From assembly GCA_030597645.1 (NCBI GenBank), contig JAUVRN010000073.1, forward strand, positions 1-7,856: 7,856 nt of DNA. Reading direction: 5' to 3'. The first letter of the stretch is position 1. The number at the start of each line of letters is the position of its first letter. Source of the stretch: Candidatus Zixiibacteriota bacterium. Lineage in GTDB: Bacteria > Zixibacteria > MSB-5A5 > JAUVRN01. The position numbers were made by a program, and so were the translations under genes. Shown piece by piece: positions 1-5,795 of the stretch. Below the pieces are notes generated by a model. It was given only the letters and a program-made list of their open reading frames with translations, made no database searches and was not told where the DNA came from.

Positions 1-608
1 CGGTGAAGGCCAAGCTCAAGATGAGCGCCGATCCGTATTGCGAAGAGGCGAATGCAAAGCCTGTTTTCGACGAGAGCATCGTACTCGGCCCCAATGGCGC
101 GCTGGAAAACGTCTTCGTGTACGTGAAGACCGGAATGGAAGGCCGGACCTTCCCCGTCCCGGCCGAGCCGGTGGTCTTTGACCAGAAGAGTTGCATGTAC
201 CACCCGCACATCTTCGGGATCCTGACCAAGCAGGAGCTGCAGATCGTCAACAGCGACGCGACGTTGCACAATGTGCACGCCACGCCCAAGAACAGCCCCG
301 AGTTCAACGTGGGGATGCCGACCCAGGGTATGAAGATCACGAAGAAGTTCAGGAAGGCGGAGGTGATGGTGCACATCAAGTGCGAGGTCCATCCCTGGAT
401 GAGCGCCTACGCGGGTGTGCTGGACCATCCGTACTTCGCGGTGGCGCAGTCCGGCGGGATGTGGGAACTGCCCCAGATTGCTCCGGGAACCTACACCATT
501 GAAGCCTGGCACGAGAAGCTGGGCACGCAGACACAGGAAGTCACCATCGGGGACGGCGAGATGAAGGAACTCACCTTCAACTTCGCGTCCGACGTACGCA
601 ATCCGTAG
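1..608 (+). CDS. Cupredoxin-like periplasmic protein with C-terminal carboxypeptidase-regulatory-like domain (5' partial)
   Basis: The reading frame is open to the left edge. A GTG at 3 would give 201 residues, but it falls inside what looks like the first beta strand (KAKLKMSADPYC) and no signal peptide is present, so the true start is probably upstream. Counting that GTG as residue 1, a type-1 copper site is suggested by H89 in LHNVHA and by C127, H130 and M133 in CEVHPWM. The C-x2-H-P-aromatic-M loop and the HNVH segment resemble amicyanin. C64, H67 and H69 are further possible metal or disulfide residues. Residues about 150-195 (GMWELPQIAPGTYTIEAWHE) look like a carboxypeptidase-regulatory-like beta sandwich. 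It is probably exported and may carry electrons or copper near the oxidase; that role is inferred from context. It is separated from coxA by a terminator, so it is probably the last gene of the preceding transcript. Confidence 0.75.
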   Translation, partial: VKAKLKMSADPYCEEANAKPVFDESIVLGPNGALENVFVYVKTGMEGRTFPVPAEPVVFDQKSCMYHPHIFGILTKQELQIVNSDATLHNVHATPKNSPEFNVGMPTQGMKITKKFRKAEVMVHIKCEVHPWMSAYAGVLDHPYFAVAQSGGMWELPQIAPGTYTIEAWHEKLGTQTQEVTIGDGEMKELTFNFASDVRNP

Positions 609-614
609 ACACCC

Positions 615-650
615 AGGGGCGGGCGTACGCCGCTCGCCCCTCTTTTCCTT
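615..650 (+). terminator. Rho-independent terminator between the cupredoxin-like gene and coxA
   Basis: The 11-bp stem runs from A615 to G625 and pairs with C631 to T641. All pairs are Watson-Crick except one G-T (622/634), and the loop is 5 nt (626-630). The stem is very GC-rich (GGGGCGGGCG on the left arm). It is followed directly by a pyrimidine tract, CTTTTCCTTCT. It starts 7 bp after the upstream stop codon and ends about 30 bp before coxA. It should end or weaken read-through into the oxidase operon. No clear -35/-10 pair is visible in the remaining 30 bp, so the coxA promoter is either unrecognisable to me, inside the upstream gene, or coxA depends on read-through. Confidence 0.8.
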
Positions 651-680
651 CTATCACAGGAACCACGGGATTCTGACTCC

Positions 681-2450
681 ATGAGCCACTCCGCCGACGC
701 CGTCAGTCATGCCGACGCGCACGCGCATCACGAAGAGAGCTTTTGGCGGAAATACGTCTTTTCCATCGATCACAAGGTGATCGGAATCCAGTACGCGATC
801 ACGAGCCTGCTGTTTCTGTTCTTCGGGTTCTGCCTCATGATGCTCATGCGGTGGCAGCTTGCCTTTCCGTACGAGCCCATTCCCCTGATCGGATCGCTGC
901 TGAGCGAGTCCATGGCACCCGGCGGTATCATGTCCCCGGAGTTCTACAACTCCCTGGGCGCGATGCACGGCACGATCATGGTCTTCCTCGGCGTGGTGCC
1001 GCTGGCCGTGGGCGCCTTTGGCAACTTCGTGGTGCCGCTGCAGATCGGCGCACCCGACATGGCATTTCCCAAGCTCAACATGTCGAGCTACTGGGTATAC
1101 GCGGCCGGGGGCGTGGTCATGCTGGCCAGCTTCTTCGCGCCGGGTGGCGCCGCCAACTCGGGCTGGACGTCATATCCGCCCCTGTCGGACATCGCCACCA
1201 CCGGCCAGACCATGTGGCTGCTGGGGATGGTGTTATTGATCACATCATCACTTCTCGGCAGCGTGAACTTCATCGTCACCATCATCCAGTTGCGTGCTCC
1301 GGGCATGACCTGGATGCGCCTGCCCTTCTTTGTCTGGGCCCAGCTCGTGACGGCGTTCCTCCTGCTGCTCGCGTTTCCGCCGCTGGAGGCCGCGGGTGTG
1401 CTGCAGCTGATGGATCGCCTGGCCGGGACGTCGTTTTTCTTGCCCACGGGTCTGGTGGTTAGCGGTGAGGCGCTGAGCGTCTCCGGGGGAGGCAGTCCGC
1501 TGCTCTGGCAGCACCTGTTCTGGTTTCTGGCTCATCCCGAGGTGTACGTGCTCATTCTCCCGGCCATGGGCATCGTGGCGGAGATCATCGCCAACAACAC
1601 TCGCAGGCCGCTGTTCGGCTATCGATCGCTGGTGTTCTCTACTATATTCCTCGGTTTCATGTCGTTCATCGTCTGGGCCCACCACATGTTCCTGACCGGC
1701 ATGGGCACGTCGATCTCCACGTTCTTCCAGACGACCACGATGATCATCTCGGTCCCATCGGTGGTCATTCTCTCGGCGCTGTTCTTGTCGCTCTGGGGTG
1801 GGTCCATACGATTCACCACGCCCATGCTATTTGCCCTCGGTTTTCTGCCCATGTTCGGCATCGGCGGCCTGACGGGGCTGCCACTGGGCCTGAGTGCCAC
1901 GGACATTCCCCTGCACGACACGTATTACGTGATTGGACACTTTCACTACGTCGTGGCGCCGGGGACGATCCTGGCGCTGTTTGCCGGTATCTACTACTGG
2001 TTCCCCAAGGCCACCGGCCGCAAGATGAACGACCGACTGGGCAAGCTGCACTTTTGGGGCACCATCACTTTCATGAACGTCATTTTCATGCCCATGTTCA
2101 TTCAGGGTCTGGCCGGCGTATCGCGGCGGCTCTACGACGGCGGCGCCCAGTACGCCCACGCCGCGCCGGTACTGGAGTGGAACGTGGTGATGTCGATCGG
2201 CGCGTGGGCGCTGGCCATCGCGCAGATTCCGTTCTTCATCAACTTCTTCCGCAGCATGTTCAAGGGCGAGAAGGTCAAAGACGGAAACACCTGGGAGGCG
2301 ACCACGCTCGAATGGTCGGCTGCGCCCTCGCCTCCCATCGCGCACGGCAATTTCGAAACGGTGCCGTCCGTGTACCGCGGCCCATATGAGTACAGCGCGC
2401 CCGGCTTCCCCCAGGGCTACGCACCCCAGAACGCGCCGGAGAAGGCATAG
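681..2450 (+). CDS. ctaD: Cytochrome c oxidase subunit I (A-family heme-copper oxidase), K-channel lysine absent
   Basis: Catalytic subunit, 589 residues, with about 12 membrane helices. It reduces O2 to water at the heme a3-CuB site and pumps protons. Visible ligands are H96 (AMHGTIM) and H422 for low-spin heme a, H420 (GHFHYV) for heme a3, and H285, H334 and H335 for CuB (HPEVY and AHHMF). Y289 is the crosslinked tyrosine. The D-channel set N115, D126, N133, N196 and E287 is complete. H412 and D413 (LHDTYY) belong to the Mg site, and R482/R483 to the heme propionate region. The usual PTGIK or PSAVK segment reads PSVVI here, so the K-channel lysine position is I363; nearby K-channel serine positions are A300 and A366. 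The N-terminus is His-rich and the tail carries VYRGPYEYSAPG. ATG 681 is the only sensible start, although its Shine-Dalgarno sequence is poor (CAGGAA, about 18 nt upstream). Confidence 0.97.
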   Translation: MSHSADAVSHADAHAHHEESFWRKYVFSIDHKVIGIQYAITSLLFLFFGFCLMMLMRWQLAFPYEPIPLIGSLLSESMAPGGIMSPEFYNSLGAMHGTIMVFLGVVPLAVGAFGNFVVPLQIGAPDMAFPKLNMSSYWVYAAGGVVMLASFFAPGGAANSGWTSYPPLSDIATTGQTMWLLGMVLLITSSLLGSVNFIVTIIQLRAPGMTWMRLPFFVWAQLVTAFLLLLAFPPLEAAGVLQLMDRLAGTSFFLPTGLVVSGEALSVSGGGSPLLWQHLFWFLAHPEVYVLILPAMGIVAEIIANNTRRPLFGYRSLVFSTIFLGFMSFIVWAHHMFLTGMGTSISTFFQTTTMIISVPSVVILSALFLSLWGGSIRFTTPMLFALGFLPMFGIGGLTGLPLGLSATDIPLHDTYYVIGHFHYVVAPGTILALFAGIYYWFPKATGRKMNDRLGKLHFWGTITFMNVIFMPMFIQGLAGVSRRLYDGGAQYAHAAPVLEWNVVMSIGAWALAIAQIPFFINFFRSMFKGEKVKDGNTWEATTLEWSAAPSPPIAHGNFETVPSVYRGPYEYSAPGFPQGYAPQNAPEKA

Positions 2451-2456
2451 CGGACA

Positions 2457-3047
2457 ATGGACATACCGTACACCGTAGACGCCCGGCCGGATACCGGGAT
2501 GTACAACGCCAAGCTTGGCATCTGGCTGTTCTTGGCCTCGGAAGTGATGCTGTTCGGCGCGCTCTTCTCGTCGTACATCCTGCTGCGCGTCGCGGCTCCC
2601 GAGTGGCCGCGTGGAGCGAGCATCCTCAGTGTGCCGCTGGCCACGCTCAACACCATGCTCCTGATCTCTTCGTCGGTCACCATGGTCATGTCCTGGGCGT
2701 CGCTGAAGATGAAGAAATTCGGCGCGTACCGGGTGTACCTGGGGTTGACGCTGCTGTTCGGTCTCGGTTTCCTGATCGTCAAGAGCTTCGAGTACGGAGC
2801 CAAGTTCTCGCATCACCTGTACCCGGGTGACAGCACGTTTATGGCGATCTACTTCACGCTCACCGGCCTGCACGTCCTGCACGTGCTGGGCGGCATGATC
2901 GTCAACGCCTATCTGTGGGGGCCCGGCGCGAAGATGTGGAAGACCGCACCGGAGCAGTTCACTAACCGTGTTGAAGTGGCCGGCCTGTACTGGCACTTCG
3001 TGGACCTGGTATGGATCTTCCTGTTCCCGGTCCTCTATCTGCTTTAG
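2457..3047 (+). CDS. ctaE: Cytochrome c oxidase subunit III, five-helix form
   Basis: 196-residue integral membrane subunit that binds beside subunit I and supports sustained proton uptake into the D-channel. It has about five membrane helices and lacks the first two of the seven-helix form, as is usual for the short bacterial version. Family landmarks are KLGIWLFLASEVMLFGALF (residues 19-37, with the conserved E29), FEYGAKF (111-117), the helix GLHVLHVLGG (137-146, H139 and H142) and the C-terminal VEVAGLYWHFVDLVWIFLF (172-190, E173 and H180). The start lies 6 bp after the ctaD stop. A Shine-Dalgarno-like GGAGAAGG at 2438-2445 lies within the end of ctaD, so the two are probably translated together. 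A 415-codon frame on the opposite strand covers part of this gene and looks like a GC-codon artefact. Confidence 0.95.
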   Translation: MDIPYTVDARPDTGMYNAKLGIWLFLASEVMLFGALFSSYILLRVAAPEWPRGASILSVPLATLNTMLLISSSVTMVMSWASLKMKKFGAYRVYLGLTLLFGLGFLIVKSFEYGAKFSHHLYPGDSTFMAIYFTLTGLHVLHVLGGMIVNAYLWGPGAKMWKTAPEQFTNRVEVAGLYWHFVDLVWIFLFPVLYLL

Positions 3048-3055
3048 GAGGTGCG

Positions 3056-3370
3056 ATGAGCGATTCGCACACACACGACGTCAGCAAACACGTGCGTAGC
3101 TATGTGCTCGTGTTTGCCGCGTTGGCAGTGCTCACGATCGTCACCGTCTGGGTGGCCTCCTTCGAGTTCACCGTCGGCGCGGCCGTGGCCGTGGCCCTGA
3201 TCATCGCGACGTTCAAGGGCTCCCTGGTCGCCAGCTTCTTCATGCACCTGGTGTCGGAGAAGAAGGCGATCTACTGGCTGCTGGCTTTGACCGCGATCTT
3301 CTTTGTCGTCCTGATATTCCTGCCGCTCGGAGCCATGCTCGATCACCAAGGAACACCCAATGTCCCTTAA
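3056..3370 (+). CDS. Cytochrome c oxidase subunit IV, prokaryotic family
   Basis: Small 104-residue accessory subunit with three membrane helices (about residues 14-34, 39-58 and 71-94). The segment KGSLVASFFMHL (54-65) is the signature of the prokaryotic COX4/CtaF-like family. A longer frame opens upstream at 3011, inside ctaE, but ATG 3056 is preferred: it has a perfect AGGAGG at 3046-3051, four bases upstream, overlapping the ctaE stop codon, and it gives the expected N-terminus (MSDSHTHDVSKH). The 3' end overlaps the next small gene by 11 bp. The role in the enzyme is structural or assembly-related and not catalytic. Confidence 0.92.
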   Translation: MSDSHTHDVSKHVRSYVLVFAALAVLTIVTVWVASFEFTVGAAVAVALIIATFKGSLVASFFMHLVSEKKAIYWLLALTAIFFVVLIFLPLGAMLDHQGTPNVP

Positions 3371-3548
3371 AGCCTTCCACATCGTCTTTATCGTGCTGTC
3401 CGTGGGCACGACGGCCGGTTTCGGTATCTGGGCACTGACGTCACCCGACGGATCGATGGCGCTTGGCCTGGCCTCGTTGGCGGTCGCCGTACTGCTGGTG
3501 ATTTATGGCGTGGCGTTTCTCAACAAGATGAAGCGGGAGGGGCTCTAG
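3360..3548 (+). CDS. Small two-helix membrane protein of the oxidase operon (unnamed)
   Basis: 62 residues with two predicted membrane helices (about 6-26 and 33-54), joined by a short TSPDGS turn and ending in a basic tail (NKMKREGL). It has no cysteine or cofactor motif. The start is supported by AAGGA at 3348-3352 (7-nt spacing) and by the 11-bp overlap with the subunit IV gene; the stop codon overlaps the GTG start of the next gene by one base. This tight coupling argues that it is real and co-expressed with the oxidase. I recall similar short proteins beginning MSLKAFHI in related clusters but know no name or function. It could be a small structural subunit or an assembly helper; both are inference. 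Confidence 0.78.
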   Translation: MSLKAFHIVFIVLSVGTTAGFGIWALTSPDGSMALGLASLAVAVLLVIYGVAFLNKMKREGL

Positions 3549-3979
3549 TGACGTACCTGCTTCTGACGCACCTGCATCTTCTGCGTCTGGCTCTGCTGCG
3601 CTTCAGCGTGATGCGTCCGACTCTGATGCGCTTCGGCGTGATGCGCCGGGCCCTGATGCGCTTCGGCGTGATGCGCCCGGTTTGGAGCGGTCTGACCCGC
3701 CATCCGCGGGTTGTGCTCGCCGGTCTGTTTCTTGGTCTGACCGCGCATCCGGCGGTAGTGCACGCATGCGCGGTATGCGTCGGCGACCCGAATGATCCGC
3801 AGACCAAAGGCGCCAGTGCCGCGGTGCTCCTGCTGATGGGCATCACGGGATGCGTGCTTTCGTGCTTCGTGGCCTTTTTCGGCTATCTTTGGTGGCGGGG
3901 GCGGCGACCTCTCGATTCCGCGATCACCTGTGTGGGGTCGCTCCAGGACAAGCTTCGTGAAGAGGAAGCCCGATCATGA
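3548..3979 (+). CDS. CxxC membrane protein between subunits IV and II, repeat-built N-terminus (unknown function)
   Basis: 143 residues if started at GTG 3548, which has GGGAGG at 3535-3540 with 7-nt spacing and overlaps the previous stop codon by one base. Residues 42-73 look like a signal peptide: MRPVWSGLTRHPR, then a hydrophobic core, then a cleavage-like VHA before C74. Next come CAVCVGDPNDPQTKGA (C74 and C77) and one strong membrane helix (about 91-116) ending in WWRGRR, then a short charged tail. The CxxC would face the periplasm. Residues 16-45 are three copies of a ten-residue unit (LMRFGVMRRA-like), which makes an odd N-terminal extension; ATG 3671 would give a conventional signal peptide but has no obvious ribosome site. 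The neighbouring ctaC start overlaps by 4 bp, so a role in CuA delivery or thiol redox is plausible but unproven. Confidence 0.75.
   Translation: MTYLLLTHLHLLRLALLRFSVMRPTLMRFGVMRRALMRFGVMRPVWSGLTRHPRVVLAGLFLGLTAHPAVVHACAVCVGDPNDPQTKGASAAVLLLMGITGCVLSCFVAFFGYLWWRGRRPLDSAITCVGSLQDKLREEEARS
3593..3682 (+). repeat. Three tandem 30-bp repeats in the 5' end of the CxxC protein gene
   Basis: The copies are 3593-3622, 3623-3652 and 3653-3682. By hand comparison the last two agree at 27 of 30 bases, and the first agrees with the second at 24 of 30. Each encodes ten residues of the form L-[ML]-R-F-[GS]-V-M-R-x-x. Each unit is itself two similar 15-bp halves sharing TGATGCGC. A degenerate fourth copy may lie at 3563-3592 (LTHLHLLRLA), matching at a little over half its bases. 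The period is a multiple of three, so gain or loss of copies keeps the frame. The repeats introduce in-frame ATG codons at 3611, 3626, 3641, 3656 and 3671. Confidence 0.9.
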
Positions 3980-4773
3980 TGGAGTGGCTCAGCATGCCGG
4001 TCAACGCCTCCACCCACGGGGGACAGATCGATCAGCTCATGTTGTATATGCACTGGCTGATGGCAATCCTGTTCTTGGGCTGGGGTGCGTTCTTCATCTA
4101 TACGTTGGTGCGTTTCCGACGGAAACGGCACGAGCAGGCCGATTACCATGGCGTCAAGAGCCACGCGTCTTCCTACCTGGAAGTGGCGGTGGTCGTCGTA
4201 GAGTTTGCGCTGCTGATCGGACTGGCGATCCCGATCTGGACCAGGAAGGTCGAGGCGTTTCCGCCGAGCGGGGAGGCGTTTCACGTGCGCGTGGTGGCCG
4301 AGCAGTTCGCCTGGAACATCCACTACCCGGGCGCCGACGGTGTCTTCGGGCGTACCGACTGGAAGCTGATCGACAAGGTGATCAACCCGCTGGGCCTCGA
4401 CATGACGGACACCTCTGCCCAGGATGACATTACGATGATCAACCAGATGCACCTGCCTGTCCATACACCCATCATCCTGCACCTGTCCGCCAAGGACGTG
4501 ATCCACAGCCTGTACCTGCCGCAGATGCGCGTCAAACAGGATGCCATTCCTGGTATGGAGATCCCGATCTGGTTCGAGGCGACCATGCCCACGCCCGAAG
4601 GAGAACGGTGGGAGATCGCCTGTGCACAGCTCTGCGGACTGGGGCACTACCGGATGCGCGGTGTATACAGGATTCACGACCAGGCCGGATACGAGGCCTG
4701 GATGGCGGAGCAGGTTCTCGACCAACTGGGGTTGCCCGCGGAAGAGCCGGCGTTTGATGAGTCACGTCACTAG
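3976..4773 (+). CDS. ctaC: Cytochrome c oxidase subunit II with CuA domain
   Basis: 265 residues. This subunit accepts electrons from the soluble donor at CuA and passes them to heme a in subunit I. Two N-terminal membrane helices (about 20-45 and 68-88) are followed by a periplasmic cupredoxin domain. The donor-side aromatic patch is EQFAWNIHYPGADG (109-122, W113). CuA ligands are H177 (DVIHSLYLP), C216, C220, H224 and M227 in CAQLCGLGHYRM; the residue at 218, usually Glu, is Gln. E69 in YLEV matches the glutamate at the K-channel entrance. There is no CxxCH, so it is aa3-type and not caa3-type. The start ATGATG overlaps the previous stop by 4 bp, with an AG-rich ribosome site (AGAGGAAG) just upstream. 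The gene sits after subunits I, III and IV, whereas subunit II often comes first. Confidence 0.96.
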   Translation: MMEWLSMPVNASTHGGQIDQLMLYMHWLMAILFLGWGAFFIYTLVRFRRKRHEQADYHGVKSHASSYLEVAVVVVEFALLIGLAIPIWTRKVEAFPPSGEAFHVRVVAEQFAWNIHYPGADGVFGRTDWKLIDKVINPLGLDMTDTSAQDDITMINQMHLPVHTPIILHLSAKDVIHSLYLPQMRVKQDAIPGMEIPIWFEATMPTPEGERWEIACAQLCGLGHYRMRGVYRIHDQAGYEAWMAEQVLDQLGLPAEEPAFDESRH

Positions 4774-4799
4774 TCTGAGGGATACATCGGAACCATATC

Positions 4800-5795
4800 A
4801 TGTCACCTGTAAACGGTAGCGGCTCGCTGCCCTCCCCCCGGCGCCGCAACGGCTGGCTGCACCTGTTCGCGCGGATCGTCGCGCTGACCACGCTGTTTCT
4901 GATCTTCGCCGGTGGCATGGTCACGAGCACCGGGTCGGGCCTCGCGGTGCCCGACTGGCCGCTTTCCTACGGCAAGCTGATGCCGCCCATGATCGGAGGC
5001 ATTTTCTACGAACACGGACATCGCATGGTCGCCACCCTGGTGGGCATGCTCGTCATCGGGCTGGCTGTCTGGCTGCAACGACGTGAATCGCGGCGCTGGC
5101 TCAGGCGCCTCGGGTGGATGGCGCTGGGTGCGGTTTGCCTGCAGGGCCTGCTGGGCGGGATTACGGTGCTCTTCTTCCTTCCCACCGCTGTATCCGTGTC
5201 GCATGCGGGGCTGGCCGAACTGTTCTTTGCCACCACGGTGGCCATTGCGCTGTTCACGTCGCCGGGTTGGTTGCGTCCTGCGGTGCATCCCGAGAAACCG
5301 CACAGGGTATCGCTGGGTACCCTGAGCACGCTTACGGCAGCCGGCATCTACATCCAGATTCTTTTCGGTGCGCTGATGCGTCACACCGGTGCGGGTCTGG
5401 CCATTCCCGATTTTCCGCTCATGTTCGGCCGGCTGTGGCCACCGTCTCTGGAAGGTCCCGTGGCTATTCACCTGTTGCATCGACTCGGCGCCGTGATGGT
5501 CGCGGTCCTGGTGATCTGGACCGTAGCTCGTGTTGTTCGTGATCACAGGCGTCGCGCGGAACTGGTTCGCCCCGCGCTGCTGATGGGTCTATTGCTCCTG
5601 GCACAGATAACCCTGGGTGGCTTTACCGTGTGGTCTGGCAAGGCGCCCGTCATTACTTCGGTGCACGTGGTTACCGGGGCCGCCATGTGGGGCACGTCTA
5701 TCTATCTGGCGCTGCGCGCGCGCAGACACCTGGCCGCGCCGGTGGCCTCATCGCGCGTAGCATCCACGCGCATCACTTCCGGGGTGCCCGCATGA
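4800..5795 (+). CDS. ctaA: Heme A synthase (COX15/CtaA)
   Basis: 331 residues, about eight membrane helices in two homologous halves. It oxidises the C8 methyl of heme O to a formyl group, making heme A for subunit I. The two halves show matching signatures: TGSGLAVPDWP (44-54) and TGAGLAIPDFPL (196-207). The four heme-ligand histidines are apparent at H74 (EHGHR), H135 (SHAGLAE), H227 (LLHRLG) and H289 (SVHVVTGA). The extracytoplasmic cysteine pair of the Bacillus type is absent, so it belongs to the cysteine-poor group. It begins 26 bp after ctaC with only a weak ribosome site, and its stop overlaps the ctaB start (ATGA). Adjacency to ctaB fits consecutive steps of heme A synthesis. Confidence 0.95.
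   Translation: MSPVNGSGSLPSPRRRNGWLHLFARIVALTTLFLIFAGGMVTSTGSGLAVPDWPLSYGKLMPPMIGGIFYEHGHRMVATLVGMLVIGLAVWLQRRESRRWLRRLGWMALGAVCLQGLLGGITVLFFLPTAVSVSHAGLAELFFATTVAIALFTSPGWLRPAVHPEKPHRVSLGTLSTLTAAGIYIQILFGALMRHTGAGLAIPDFPLMFGRLWPPSLEGPVAIHLLHRLGAVMVAVLVIWTVARVVRDHRRRAELVRPALLMGLLLLAQITLGGFTVWSGKAPVITSVHVVTGAAMWGTSIYLALRARRHLAAPVASSRVASTRITSGVPA

Noticed and set aside
3011..3055. Upstream extension of the subunit IV gene
   Set aside because: It lies inside ctaE, and the perfect AGGAGG four bases before ATG 3056 marks the start.
1827..3074. 415-codon open frame on the minus strand
   Set aside because: It lies wholly opposite ctaD and ctaE, its translation is rich in Arg, His, Gln and Asp with no recognisable domain, and long antisense frames are expected in GC-rich coding DNA.
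3593..3682. CRISPR array
   Set aside because: The 30-bp units are directly adjacent with no unique spacers and stay in frame within a coding region; they are a coding tandem repeat.
3883..4725. 280-codon open frame on the minus strand over ctaC
   Set aside because: The opposite strand encodes a clear CuA subunit; the antisense translation has no family features or ribosome site of note.
3976..4773. caa3-type subunit II with fused cytochrome c
   Set aside because: No CxxCH motif is present and the protein ends shortly after the CuA loop.
4803..5546. 247-codon minus-strand frame over ctaA
   Set aside because: Low-complexity, charged translation opposite a well-supported heme A synthase; a GC-codon shadow.
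5630..5791. Upstream extension of ctaB by 54 codons
   Set aside because: It would overlap the conserved end of ctaA and adds Arg/Gly-rich residues foreign to the family; ATG 5792 with the ATGA overlap is a better start.
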